Shown here: positions 18,609 through 29,111 of the stretch, in pieces
Numbering within the stretch: position 1 is the first letter of the stretch
Layout of the letters: each line of letters opens with the position of its first letter
Assembly (NCBI GenBank): GCA_030595835.1
Contig: JAUVLG010000006.1
Span: 1-56,292, forward strand
Reading direction: 5' to 3'
From: Candidatus Eiseniibacteriota bacterium
GTDB lineage: Bacteria; Joyebacterota; Joyebacteria; Joyebacterales; Joyebacteraceae
Length of the DNA stretch: 56,292 bases
Program-made: the position numbers and the translations under genes
The notes under the pieces: generated by a model
Databases searched by the model: none
What the model saw: only the letters and a program-made list of their open reading frames with translations
Told to the model about the DNA's origin: nothing

Positions 18609-19576
18609 TCTTCGTCACCTCGCGTCGCACGCAGCACGCCGGCCTCTCTCGCCATAGCGTCCCTCTGGCGTTTATCGAAGTCTCTGGCAGCGTTTATGCC
18701 CTTGAGCTTCAGGAGGTAGTTCAGGGCAATGACCTCAGAGATAACGGTGATGTTCTTGCCGAGAACGAGCGGCAATCTCACCGCGGGTATCTCAACACCG
18801 AGGATACTCGATGTCTCGTCCTCGAAGCCCAGGCGTTCGTAGTCGGAGAGATCAGACCACGCCGCGAGTTTCACCTCCACCTCGATCCGCTTCCGTTGCC
18901 TGAACGCTCTGGTGCCGAACATCGCCTGAACGTCGATGATCCCGACGCCTCTGATCTCCATGTAGCTTCGTAGAAGCTCGTTCCCGTAGCCTATCAGGTA
19001 GTCAACTCGCGTGCGCATGACGCAGACGACGTCGTCCGCAACGAGCCTGTGTCCGTTCGCCACGAGGTCGAGCCCGCACTCGCTCTTCCCTATGCCGCTC
19101 TTCCCCGTGAAGAGGAGTCCCACACCGTGAACGTCCACGAGCGTGCCGTGAATGATCTCATGGGGCGCGAGCAGGTCCTCCAGTTCAGAAACGAGTTCTC
19201 TCGCCAGCTCGTCGGAGGTAAGAGGCGTCGTGAAGACGGCGACGCCGCGCGAATTGCCGAGTTCCACCAGCAGCGAGGGTGGTGCGAGACCGTCAGCAAC
19301 GATGACACACGGTACGGGCGGATTGCACAGCCGATCAAGCGCGGCCTTGCGCGCATCCTCGGTCAGCGAGTTGACGTAGCTCACCTCACGAGCGCCCAGG
19401 ATCTGCACCCGCTCGGCGCGGAACCCCTCGTCGTAACCCGCAAGCAGCAGGCCCGGCAGACAGACGCTGCTCTCCCGGATGGTCCCGCCCGATACTTCCG
19501 GCCTGGTAACCGCGGAGAGCGACAGCAACTCCCCCATTCCGGCCGCGAGCGATTGAACCGTGAGTTCCTCAGCCAC
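18605..19576 (-). CDS. hprK: HPr kinase/phosphorylase
   Basis: 323 residues, GTG start with a GGAGG site. It phosphorylates or dephosphorylates HPr on its regulatory serine. The N-terminal domain precedes the P-loop GKSGIGKS (158-165), followed by ECGLDLVANGHRLVADD and the HprK signature region EVEVKLAAWSD near 235. The partner HPr 5 kb away retains the serine. Linkage to hpf, rpoN and lptB upstream resembles the rpoN-hpf-PTS neighbourhoods of Proteobacteria. No rapZ is seen here. Confidence 0.95.
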   Translation of the reverse strand: MAEELTVQSLAAGMGELLSLSAVTRPEVSGGTIRESSVCLPGLLLAGYDEGFRAERVQILGAREVSYVNSLTEDARKAALDRLCNPPVPCVIVADGLAPPSLLVELGNSRGVAVFTTPLTSDELARELVSELEDLLAPHEIIHGTLVDVHGVGLLFTGKSGIGKSECGLDLVANGHRLVADDVVCVMRTRVDYLIGYGNELLRSYMEIRGVGIIDVQAMFGTRAFRQRKRIEVEVKLAAWSDLSDYERLGFEDETSSILGVEIPAVRLPLVLGKNITVISEVIALNYLLKLKGINAARDFDKRQRDAMAREAGVLRATRGDEE

Positions 19577-19609
19577 CTTCGTGCCTCCTGCCGGAGCCTC
19601 CGCTCACAC

Positions 19610-20131
19610 CTACTTCTCCGGCTCGACCAGTCCGTAATCGCCGTCGTCGCGACGATAGATAACGTTGACCTTGTCCGTCTCCGAGTTCATGAAGACCAGG
19701 AACGCCGCGCGCAGCTCCTCCAGCTCACTGAACGCCTCGGCCGCCGTCATCGCCCGGGACGCCAGGCTCTCTGGGACGATCCCGAGATCGTCCAGCGACA
19801 CACCGCCCGACGCCTCGGCCACGCTGGCCGTCGTCTCCACACCCTTGTGGTGCCTGACGCGTTCCTTGTAGCGTCGTATCTGCCGCTCGACCTTGTCTAT
19901 CGAGCGGTCGAAGGCGGACCTCAAGTCGTCCGCGGACTGCTCGCTCGAGATCACCGCTCGGGACGCGTGCACCGTGATGTCCGCGATGCTGCGATGCCCC
20001 TCGATCTGGAAGACGACGTGCGCCTCGTCCACGCGGTCGAAATAGCGCGCCAGGTGCGCGACCTTGTCTTCGACGTGTGTCCTCAACGCAGGTTCCAGTT
20101 CACAATGTCTACAGGTGATCGTGATCCTCAT
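19610..20131 (-). CDS. hpf: ribosome hibernation-promoting factor, long form
   Basis: 173 residues from ATG 20131, which overlaps the lipA stop (ATGA); the longer upstream frame reads through lipA. The N-terminal S30AE domain begins MRITITCRHCELEPALRTH. A linker at about 90-125 leads to the C-terminal dimerisation domain ending FLVFMNSETDKVNVIYRRDDGDYGLVEP. Long HPF dimerises 70S ribosomes into 100S particles in stationary phase. It sits between lipA and hprK in the sigma-54/PTS run. Confidence 0.93.
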   Translation of the reverse strand: MRITITCRHCELEPALRTHVEDKVAHLARYFDRVDEAHVVFQIEGHRSIADITVHASRAVISSEQSADDLRSAFDRSIDKVERQIRRYKERVRHHKGVETTASVAEASGGVSLDDLGIVPESLASRAMTAAEAFSELEELRAAFLVFMNSETDKVNVIYRRDDGDYGLVEPEK

Positions 20132-21039
20132 GCTCGCTCCTCTCCCCGCACGCTGTCCACGAACGCGGGACGCCGGCTGCCCAGCGCCTCCACCGCTTCG
20201 TGAGCCCTGTACGAACTCCTGATGAACGGTCCCGCCGATGCCCACCTGAATCCCATCGACAGACACTCAGACGCAAACTCGTCGAATTCCTCTGGTGTCA
20301 CGAAGCGCGCCACCGGATGGTGCTCGGCGGACGGCCGAAGGTACTGACCCATATAGATGATCTCAACGCCCGCCGCCAGCAGATCGACCAACACCCGCCT
20401 CACCTCTTCCCGCGTCTCCCCCAGGCCGAGCATGATCGACGATTTGACCAACGCCCCGGAGGTCGAGGCCGCCGCGCGGGACAGGACCTCGAGCGACCGC
20501 TCGTACCGCGCGTCCTTCCTGACCGCGTGATACAACCGCTCGACCGTTTCAACGTTGTGACCGAAGACGTCGGGCCCCGCCGCTAACACCGTCTCTATGG
20601 CGTCCGTCGAGCCCCCGAAATCCGGTACCAGCACCTCGATCCCGGCCGAGGGATCGGCACGCTTGATCGCGTGGATGGTCGCCGCGAACTGAGCCGCTCC
20701 TCCGTCCGGAAGGTCATCCCGTGTCACCGACGTCACGACCACGAAATTGAGCCCGAGCGTCGTGGCCGCCGAGGCCACCTCGTCGGGCTCCGCTGGATCA
20801 ACCGGGAGGGGACCCGCGTGAGAAACCGCGCAGAACCTACAATCCCGCGTGCACCGGTCTCCTAGAATCATGAACGTCGCCGTTCCCCGAGAGAAGCAGT
20901 CGGCGCGGTTCGGACACCTCGCCTCGTCACACACGGTGTTCAGGCCATGAGACCTGAGCGTCTCCCGAACAAACCTGGTCTCCGCGGGATTGGCCAACGG
21001 CTTGGTCAGCCAGGCTGGAAGACGCGCCCCGGTCTTCAC
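20128..21039 (-). CDS. lipA: lipoyl synthase
   Basis: 303-residue radical-SAM enzyme that inserts two sulfurs into octanoyl groups on lipoyl domains. Both clusters are visible: the auxiliary cluster CDEARCPNRADC (Cx4Cx5C, residues about 37-48) and the radical-SAM CTRDCRFC (Cx3Cx2C, about 62-69). TSVTRDDLPDGG and the C-terminal serine-containing RSSY near 280 are conserved. The GTG start overlaps the stop of the lipoyl-domain gene (GTGA). No lipB or lplA is present in the window. Confidence 0.95.
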   Translation of the reverse strand: MKTGARLPAWLTKPLANPAETRFVRETLRSHGLNTVCDEARCPNRADCFSRGTATFMILGDRCTRDCRFCAVSHAGPLPVDPAEPDEVASAATTLGLNFVVVTSVTRDDLPDGGAAQFAATIHAIKRADPSAGIEVLVPDFGGSTDAIETVLAAGPDVFGHNVETVERLYHAVRKDARYERSLEVLSRAAASTSGALVKSSIMLGLGETREEVRRVLVDLLAAGVEIIYMGQYLRPSAEHHPVARFVTPEEFDEFASECLSMGFRWASAGPFIRSSYRAHEAVEALGSRRPAFVDSVRGEERA

Positions 21040-21281
21040 TCGACGTCTATCCTCCCCAGCCTGTCACCCGGCGCGACGGTCGCATTTTCCTGCACCAGGA
21101 TCTCGGCAAGAGTTCCCGCGTGGCGAGATATCACCGCCAGCGCGGTTTTGTCATCGACCGATTCCACAATGAGCAGCTCGTCGCCCTCGCGCACGGCAGC
21201 GCCCGGGTCCACCTTCCAGTACGAGACAGTGAACTCGGTAGCTTCCGACTCGGTCGTCTCCAGAACTATGTCTTTGAGCAC
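21036..21281 (-). CDS. stand-alone lipoyl/biotinyl-domain protein
   Basis: 81 residues that make up a single lipoyl-type beta-barrel: VSYWKVDPGAAVREGDELLIVES, then the modification hairpin DDKTA with Lys45, then the symmetric half ending GDRLGRIDVE. The DK context favours lipoylation over biotinylation (which uses MKM). It overlaps lipA translationally, so LipA is its likely modifier. There is no E2 catalytic domain, and no dehydrogenase genes are adjacent. Likely a mobile lipoyl carrier or a detached E2 domain. GTG start. Confidence 0.85.
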   Translation of the reverse strand: MLKDIVLETTESEATEFTVSYWKVDPGAAVREGDELLIVESVDDKTALAVISRHAGTLAEILVQENATVAPGDRLGRIDVE

Positions 21282-21302
21282 CTCACTCAGCCCCCAGACC
21301 CG

Positions 21303-22781
21303 TCAGATCTCCTTGCGGAGACCCGCCCTCAGGATCTTCATCTGATCGCGGTATTTGGCCACCGCACGCCGCGAGATCTTGAACCCCATGTCCCTGAGCT
21401 CCTCAGCGACCTTCTGGTCCGAGAGCGGCTTCTTCTTATCTTCCTTGCTGATTATCTCTCGCATGGAATCCTGCACCGCCTTCGAGGCAACGTGGTCGCC
21501 GTTCCTCTTGGGTATGCCGCTTGAGAAGAAGTACTTCAGTTCGTATGTCCCACGGGGCGTCTGCACGTACTTCCCGCGTGTCACGCGGCTGACGGTCGAC
21601 TCGTGCATGCCGACGTCATCGGCGATCTGCTGCAGCGTCAGAGGCTTAAGAGCGGACAGGCCCTTCTCGAAGAACGCCCGCTGCGCCCTGACGATGCTCT
21701 CTGTCACACGGACCATGGTGCGCCGCCGGTTCTCGATGCTCTGCACGATCCACCGCGCCGCCTTGAGCTTCTTGGAGATAAACTCCCTCTCCTCTGAAGC
21801 GGCGCCGGACGACAGGATCCTGCGATAGGTCGGGTTGATCCGCACTCGCGGAACATCCTGGTCGTTGAGATAGACCACGAACTCCCCGTCGACCTCATCG
21901 ATCACGAGGTCCGGCGTGATGTAGCCGGGATCGCCGGCAACGGGGTCGATGCGAGGCCTGGGGTCGAGCTTCGCTATCTCACCTACCGCCTCGCGGAGTT
22001 CGTCCGTCGAGACGGACAGCTTCCGGCGAATCGCATCGTACTTGCACGCCTTCAGTTCCTCAAAGCAGATTGACACCACTCGCGCGGCCAGCGTGTCTCC
22101 GAGTTCCTTCCGCTGCAGCTGGAGAAGCAGGCACTCCTCTATGACGCGTGCCGCTATCCCAGCAGGGTCAAGCGCCTGCACGATCGCGAGCGCCTTCGCA
22201 ACTCTCTTGACATCAATCTTGAGCGCGGCCGCGATCTCTTCCAGCGTGTCAACGACGTAGCCGTCGGCGTCCAGTTCGTCAATGATGTACTCGGCGATGC
22301 CCACAAGCCCGTCGTCTTCACACTCCATGTGAAGCTGGTGCTTCAGTTCATCCTCGAACGTCGCGATGGCCACCGGAACCCGCTCGAACCGTTCGTCATC
22401 GTCGTCTCTGACGAAGTTCTGCCCGTAAGCGTGCGAGTAGACGTCGTCGAGATAGTCGTCCCAGTCGAGGTCATCACCGGACGCGTCCTTCTCCTCGGTG
22501 CTCTCTGTCTTCTCCGCGTCGGAACCCGCCGCTTCCTCGCCCTGTCGCTCTTCCCCGGCCCCTTCCCCATCCTCGGCGCGTTCAGCCTCCGATTCCTCCT
22601 TCTCGAGTTCCGCTTCCTCGTCCTCAAGACGGTCAAGCAGCGGGTTCTGCAGCAGCTCCTGCTTGAGAAACTGCTCCAGCTCGAGCGTCGACACCTGCAG
22701 GATCTTGAGTGCCATCTGCAGCCGTGGAGTCATCACGAGCTGCTGCGACATCCTCATGTGAAGTCCCTGCTTAAGATCCAT
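21303..22781 (-). CDS. rpoN: RNA polymerase sigma-54 factor
   Basis: 492 residues. The N-terminal activator-interacting region is Gln/Leu-rich (QQLVMTPRLQMALKILQ). It is followed by an acidic linker (about 45-110), the core-binding domain, and the C-terminal DNA-binding domain with HTH and the RpoN box near the end (RRAVAKYRDQMKI, one residue different from ARRTVAKYR). ATG 22781, three bases into a GTG-ATG pair, has GGGGG 6 nt upstream. Next to lptB, as in many diderms. Enhancer-binding partners are not in this window; the hybrid kinase at 29-32 kb has no AAA+ domain. Confidence 0.95.
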   Translation of the reverse strand: MDLKQGLHMRMSQQLVMTPRLQMALKILQVSTLELEQFLKQELLQNPLLDRLEDEEAELEKEESEAERAEDGEGAGEERQGEEAAGSDAEKTESTEEKDASGDDLDWDDYLDDVYSHAYGQNFVRDDDDERFERVPVAIATFEDELKHQLHMECEDDGLVGIAEYIIDELDADGYVVDTLEEIAAALKIDVKRVAKALAIVQALDPAGIAARVIEECLLLQLQRKELGDTLAARVVSICFEELKACKYDAIRRKLSVSTDELREAVGEIAKLDPRPRIDPVAGDPGYITPDLVIDEVDGEFVVYLNDQDVPRVRINPTYRRILSSGAASEEREFISKKLKAARWIVQSIENRRRTMVRVTESIVRAQRAFFEKGLSALKPLTLQQIADDVGMHESTVSRVTRGKYVQTPRGTYELKYFFSSGIPKRNGDHVASKAVQDSMREIISKEDKKKPLSDQKVAEELRDMGFKISRRAVAKYRDQMKILRAGLRKEI

Positions 22782-22874
22782 CACCGTCCCCCTGTGCCAG
22801 TTCAGTTGGTCCTGCAGGCGCCCCCGGTGAGGCCCCGCGCGCGGAACCAGACTCCTCAGGTAGCCCAGCTCCCG

Positions 22875-23645
22875 CTAGAGGCGGAAGCGCTCTCCCAGAT
22901 ACAGCTTCCGGGCATCTTCGTTCGACGCCAGCTCATCGGCGCTCCCGGACAATAAGATCTGACCCTCGTACATGATATAGGCTCTGTCGGTCACCGACAA
23001 CGTCTCGCGGACGCTGTGGTCGGTGATCAGAATCCCTATCCCTCTGTCTCTGAGCTTCCTGATGATCGCCTGGATATCCTGCACCACTATCGGATCGATG
23101 CCGACGAAGGGCTCGTCCAGAAGCAGGAAGGAGGGTCGCGTGACCAGGGCCCGCGTTATCTCCACGCGCCTGCGCTCTCCACCGGAGAGTGTATCGGCCG
23201 AGCGGTCGCGCAGCTCCTCGACACCCAGCTCTCCGAGGAGCTCGCTCAGCCTCTCTTCACGCTCCGATCGGGTTCCGCCAAGCGTCTCAAGGATGGCAGT
23301 GATATTCTGCGCTACCGTCATCCCCCTGAAGATCGAGGACTCCTGCGACAGGTAGCCCACACCCATACGGGCACGCCGGTACATCGGCAGCCTGGTGATC
23401 TCCTGATCATCGAGGAGAACGGCCCCGCCATCGGGCGTCAGAAGCCCGACTATCATGTGGAACGTCGTCGTCTTGCCCGCACCGTTGGGGCCCAGGAGTC
23501 CGACGACCTCACCTCTGTCCAGACTGAGTTCCACCTGATTGACCACCGTGCGGCGGCCATAGCGTTTCACCAACCCGACCGCGCGGAGGCTTCGCACCGC
23601 AGACGTGCCACCTGCATCTCCCGCTCTCTCACTTTTCCTCGACAA
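22875..23645 (-). CDS. lptB: LPS export ABC transporter ATPase LptB
   Basis: 256-residue ABC ATPase that powers LptFG. Walker A GPNGAGKTT (52-60), LSGGERRRVEI signature near 153, Walker B FLLLDEPFVGIDP, and the LptB-typical GIGILITDHSVRETL H-loop are all visible. The TTG start at 23645 has a strong GAGGGGGAGC site and overlaps the end of lptC by 17 nt; an internal GTG at 23597 is possible. There is no lptA between lptC and lptB. Confidence 0.93.
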   Translation of the reverse strand: MSRKSERAGDAGGTSAVRSLRAVGLVKRYGRRTVVNQVELSLDRGEVVGLLGPNGAGKTTTFHMIVGLLTPDGGAVLLDDQEITRLPMYRRARMGVGYLSQESSIFRGMTVAQNITAILETLGGTRSEREERLSELLGELGVEELRDRSADTLSGGERRRVEITRALVTRPSFLLLDEPFVGIDPIVVQDIQAIIRKLRDRGIGILITDHSVRETLSVTDRAYIMYEGQILLSGSADELASNEDARKLYLGERFRL

Positions 23646-24186
23646 GCTCCCCCTCTGGCGTCCGGACGAACGCCTTGAAGCCGCTCTTCACCTTGATGTT
23701 CTTGAGGTCGGGATCGGCCTCTACGCCAACGCCGGTCATCACGTCGTCGCCTTTCGTCACGCGGACGGGGCGGTCCGACTCCACCTTCCCCTTGCGCTCG
23801 TTCCAGCTGAGCCTCTCGGTCGTCAGGATGGTGCCGTCCGCCGCGTAGACGATGACATTGCCTATGGCCTCCATGTCGTTCGTCCGGCGGGCCAGGATGC
23901 CCTCGTTCGCGGTCAGAGTAGAGCGGACCTCACCGTCGTCATCAAAGAAATCGATTCGCAGAATTATCATCTCGACGCGGTCCGCGTCCTCATAGATAAG
24001 CGCGTGATCCGCGGAGATGGACCAGACCCTCGTGCCTTCCCGCGTCTGCGTCAGCGTGAAACCGTCCACCTCCTGATCGGCAAGCGTCCCGGACCTCCTG
24101 AACTCACCACCCTCGTCATCACCGCACCCATGCAGCAGCGTGCATGCGAGGACGACGGCCAGTGCGAAGAAGGGCGACGACTTCAT
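23629..24186 (-). CDS. lptC: LptC-family LPS export protein
   Basis: 185 residues. The N-terminus MKSSPFFALAVVLACTLLHGC is a lipoprotein-type signal with a lipobox ending at Cys21, unlike the bitopic anchor of E. coli LptC. The remaining beta-strand repeats (LTANEGILARRTNDMEAIGNV, then DGTILTTERLSWNERKGKVES) match the LptC/OstA-like jellyroll. ATG 24186 is chosen because it gives the signal sequence. It is followed by lptB. As no separate lptA is present, it could also act as the LptA-like bridge. Confidence 0.82.
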   Translation of the reverse strand: MKSSPFFALAVVLACTLLHGCGDDEGGEFRRSGTLADQEVDGFTLTQTREGTRVWSISADHALIYEDADRVEMIILRIDFFDDDGEVRSTLTANEGILARRTNDMEAIGNVIVYAADGTILTTERLSWNERKGKVESDRPVRVTKGDDVMTGVGVEADPDLKNIKVKSGFKAFVRTPEGELVEEK

Positions 24187-24433
24187 TGGGTTTCCGTTCC
24201 CCTTTCGGACAATCTCGTCTCTACAGTGAAGCACCACCGGCGGCGGCTGGCGCGCGCTTTCAATATACCCGAGAAGACCCTCGTCCTCAAGGGTACGTGC
24301 CGACTACTGCACAAGTTCACAGGGGCCCTTCAGAAGAGGAGAATAGCAGAATGCTGAATGGGGGGTCAACAAGGAGCCGCGCACGTAAGAAACCGGCCCA
24401 CCGCACGCCGCCGGGCTCTTGCACGCGGGCCCT
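24187..24433. other. 247-bp gap between kdsC and lptC
   Basis: No gene seen. It contains a promoter candidate for lptC and shows no clear terminator after kdsC, so the long run may have a second transcription entry point here. Confidence 0.5.
24262..24290 (-). promoter_or_regulatory. sigma70-type promoter candidate for lptC-lptB-rpoN
   Basis: On the minus strand TTGAGG (24285-24290), a 17-bp spacer and TATATT (24262-24267, 5/6) place a start near 24255, about 70 nt before the lptC ATG. Confidence 0.5.
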
Positions 24434-24972
24434 TCAGATGCCTGCCAGGAACTCCGCAACCACTTCCTTCCAGTCACCCCTGGCCCTTAGAATCGCCTCG
24501 ACCGTCTCGCGCACGGCCCCACGGCCGCCGGGAGCTTCGGTGACGTACCGGGCCGACTCCAGAAGGTCCGCGCACGCATCGGCGACTGCCACACCCAACC
24601 CAACTTCCCGTATCGACGCCATGTCAACGAGATCGTCGCCGACGTAGGCTATGGCCCCAAGCCCGACACCGTGCTTGCTTGCGATCTGTCGCACGACCTC
24701 GAGCTTCTGCTGCTCGCCCTGGTAGATCTCACGGACGCCCAGCATTTCGGCACGGCGCTTCACGATCTCGGACACGCGCGCCGACAGGAATATCACCTCG
24801 ACACCCGCGAACTGCGCGACCTTGATCCCTATGCCGTCGCGAACCGAGAACTCCTTGATCTCCTCACCCGACGGACCCAGTACGATGTGCGCGTTCGTCA
24901 GCACACCGTCCACGTCAAGGATCAGGAGCTTTATGTCGGCCGCGGCACCACTGTCAAACGATAGCAAGGGCA

Positions 24973-24973
<1 letters not shown>
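24434..24973 (-). CDS. kdsC: 3-deoxy-D-manno-octulosonate-8-phosphate phosphatase
   Basis: 179-residue HAD phosphatase that makes Kdo from Kdo-8-P for the LPS inner core. The catalytic Asp20 and Asp22 lie in LLILDVDGVLTNAHI, the KdsC-typical FSVRDGIGIK follows, and YVGDDLVDMAS supplies the Mg-binding acidic pair. The GTG start at 24973 overlaps the stop of the kdsA remnant (TAGTG). Length is normal for KdsC (about 175-190). YrbI-type is the same family. Confidence 0.92.
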
Positions 24974-27086
<2,113 letters not shown>

Positions 27087-27166
27087 CTACCGGGAATCAG
27101 GAGGCGCTCATGCGTCTCTCGACCTCGGGAACGACGCGAGTCGCCCGAGCGCCGCGCGCCGGAAGC

Positions 27167-27194
27167 AGTATATCCCAACGTGATGAAGATACAA
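27167..27194 (-). promoter_or_regulatory. sigma70-type promoter for pyrG
   Basis: Minus strand TTGTAT (27189-27194), 16-bp spacer, TATACT (27167-27172, 5/6). The start would be near 27160, giving a leader of about 115 nt before the pyrG ATG. This is probably the head of the long minus-strand run. Confidence 0.55.
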
Positions 27195-27301
27195 AGCGCT
27201 AACGCCGCTGGATTCCCAGCAGTATCGCCCGGGCGTTAGGAGAGAGACAGAACCCACTTCCGCTCGGTCCAGCGGCCACCTCCGCCCTGCAATCCCGGTC
27301 C

Positions 27302-27331
27302 GCAGCCGGCACGCGGTCGCTCCCCGGCTGC
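27302..27331 (-). terminator. hairpin after the MBL hydrolase gene
   Basis: GCAGCCGG and CCGGCTGC pair in an 8-bp stem with a 14-nt loop, about 13 nt beyond the stop of the gene at 27344. There is no T-tract, so it could be a Rho-associated or RNA-stability hairpin. Confidence 0.3.
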
Positions 27332-27343
27332 CCTCACTCGCTT

Positions 27344-27997
27344 CTATTCGTAATCGAGGACCACGACCTTCGCCGTGTCACCAAGATCGCTCGCGTCAAT
27401 CTCCACGGTCGTACTGTTCAGTCTCTCGACGTGTTCCATCAGCTTCAGGAAATCATCGACCGGCTGGATTGGAAAACCCAGCACGTCGGTCTTGTAGTGC
27501 ATCGGGATGATGATCTTCGCCCCCAGCGCCTCGGCCGTCCTCTTGGCCTCCTCCGGGCCGATCGTGTAGTATCCGCCGACGGGCGTCAGCAGAACATCCA
27601 CACTCCCCAGAGCCGCTACGTCATCCGCGGAGAGAAGGTGCCCGAGGTCCCCGAGGTGCCCCACCTTCACACCGTCGACCTCCATCACATAGATGTTGAT
27701 GCGCCCCCGCTCCTGCCCCTTGCTCTCGTCGTGGAAGGCGGAGATGCCCCTTATGGGGATCCCTCTGACCGTGCGCTCCTCCGGGTCACGCACGACCTCC
27801 GGCCCGCCGCTGACCGTATCGACCGCGTTGTGGTCGGCGTGCTCGTGGCTCACGGTTACCACGTCGGCGTGCGTGTCAATGGGAGAGTAGCCGACGGCCC
27901 CGTCGTAGGAACCGGCCTCGAACGGGTCGGTCACGATTCTCGTACCATCCTTCGATTCGACCAGGAACGAAGAGTGCCCCAGCCAAGTGATCTTCAT
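27344..27997 (-). CDS. metal-dependent hydrolase, UPF0173 family (MBL fold)
   Basis: 217 residues from ATG 27997 (AAAGGGGAG site), beginning MKITWLGHSSFLVES as in UPF0173. The metallo-beta-lactamase ligands are seen in SHEHADHNAVD, GHLGDLGH and PMHYKTD. UPF0173 proteins are predicted Zn-dependent hydrolases of unknown substrate. It is third in the rplU-rpmA transcript, 222 nt beyond rpmA, so linkage is uncertain. Confidence 0.88.
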   Translation of the reverse strand: MKITWLGHSSFLVESKDGTRIVTDPFEAGSYDGAVGYSPIDTHADVVTVSHEHADHNAVDTVSGGPEVVRDPEERTVRGIPIRGISAFHDESKGQERGRINIYVMEVDGVKVGHLGDLGHLLSADDVAALGSVDVLLTPVGGYYTIGPEEAKRTAEALGAKIIIPMHYKTDVLGFPIQPVDDFLKLMEHVERLNSTTVEIDASDLGDTAKVVVLDYE

Positions 27998-28218
27998 TGT
28001 CTCAAACTCCCCTTTCGACCTATCCGCGGTGCCTCGTAGACGACGCAGTAACGACAAAGGGGCCCCGCTGGAACGCGGACGTTCCCAAGCGATGCCCCCT
28101 CTGATCCTGCTGCAGTCTGGTGTTCGGTCTCTGGCCGGGATGTCCCCTCACCCAGTTGTGACTCTCCCCCGTCCCGGTCGTCGCTCTCTCGCTGCAACTC
28201 GACGTTCACCTCTGCGTT

Positions 28219-28467
28219 CTATTGGACGCTCACACGCTTCCTGTCGCGACCCCATCGCTCAAACGTCACGAGCCCGTCCGTCAGAGCAAAGAGCGTATCG
28301 TCCCCGCCCTTCCCAACATTCTGCCCCGGGTAGAACTTCGTGCCGCGCTGTTTGAGAATGATGGTTCCCGCACGCACGAACTGCCCGCCGAAACGCTTGA
28401 CGCCCAGGCGCTGTGAATTGGAATCACGCCCGTTCCTCGAACTGCCAACGCCTTTCTTGTGTGACAC
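28219..28467 (-). CDS. rpmA: 50S ribosomal protein L27
   Basis: 82 residues from GTG 28467, preceded by GGGGG, giving the mature N-terminus [20 protein letters not shown]; the upstream in-frame ATG adds residues not seen in L27. The body shows [17 protein letters not shown] and [20 protein letters not shown]. The N-terminal tail reaches the peptidyl-transferase centre. Downstream of rplU by 49 nt, the standard order. Confidence 0.96.
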   Translation of the reverse strand: MSHKKGVGSSRNGRDSNSQRLGVKRFGGQFVRAGTIILKQRGTKFYPGQNVGKGGDDTLFALTDGLVTFERWGRDRKRVSVQ

Positions 28468-28516
28468 TTTCCAGACCCCCTGTTCAGACACGGCTCTCCC
28501 GCACGGGCAGTGCGGC

Positions 28517-28831
28517 CTACGCGGTTATGCCCGTGATGCGAATCTCCGTGAAGTCCTGCCTGTGACCCTTCTTAACGCGATAGTCCTTCCTGCGCTTCTT
28601 CTTGAACACGATGACCTTCTTACCCTTCCCATGCCCCACCACCTCAGCTCTCACCATCGCGCTCTCGACAAGCGGCGCGCCGACCTTCACGTCTCCACCG
28701 ACGCTCAGTGCCAGCACATCCGATATCTCAATGCCCTCGCCAACCTCGCTCTTCATGCGCGGGACGCGGACAACGTCTCCCTCGGAAACTCTGAACTGAA
28801 GACCTCCGCTCCTCACTACTGCGTAATCCAC
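28517..28831 (-). CDS. rplU: 50S ribosomal protein L21
   Basis: 104 residues, GTG start with GGAGG nearby: [19 protein letters not shown] at the N-terminus and [21 protein letters not shown] at the C-terminus, which is the L21 signature. First gene of the rplU-rpmA unit, with its own promoter about 60 nt upstream. Confidence 0.96.
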   Translation of the reverse strand: MDYAVVRSGGLQFRVSEGDVVRVPRMKSEVGEGIEISDVLALSVGGDVKVGAPLVESAMVRAEVVGHGKGKKVIVFKKKRRKDYRVKKGHRQDFTEIRITGITA

Positions 28832-28890
28832 GACTCCTCCCAGACTGTCTCGTAACTCCTTTTCGGGACGTCTTTTCTACGAACCTGAAT

Positions 28891-28918
28891 AGTATATGCC
28901 TGTAGCCTGTCCTGTCAA
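28891..28918 (-). promoter_or_regulatory. strong sigma70-type promoter for rplU-rpmA
   Basis: Minus strand TTGACA (28913-28918, perfect), 16-bp spacer, TATACT (28891-28896, 5/6). The predicted start is near 28884, leaving a leader of about 53 nt. The tandem repeat begins 5 bp upstream of the -35 box. Confidence 0.7.
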
Positions 28919-28922
28919 GCAA

Positions 28923-28978
28923 CAAGTGTCCCACCACCAGTGTCCCACCGCAAGTGTCCCACCGCAAGTGTCCCACCC
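28923..28978. repeat. four tandem copies of a 14-bp unit upstream of the rplU promoter
   Basis: The unit CAAGTGTCCCACCG starts at 28923, 28937, 28951 and 28965 with a constant 14-bp period; copy 2 differs at one or two bases (CCAGTGTCCCACC). On the strand of the ribosomal genes the unit reads CGGTGGGACACTTG. It is not inside any reading frame I trust. Confidence 0.9.
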
Positions 28979-29111
28979 ACCGCGGCTGCCCGTCTCTTCT
29001 CCATCGAGGCTCCTGCGACCGCTCGCACGCCGAATCGCGCTCGTCACCACCCCTTGAGCTGTACTACCCTCCCCGAACCGTTCGAGCCTTCACTTCCAGA
29101 GGGGCACACAA

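Noticed and set aside
27994-28209. 71-codon minus-strand frame between rpmA and the MBL gene
   Set aside because: Composition is low complexity (Glu/Gly/Ser-rich), no convincing ribosome site and no resemblance; left as intergenic.
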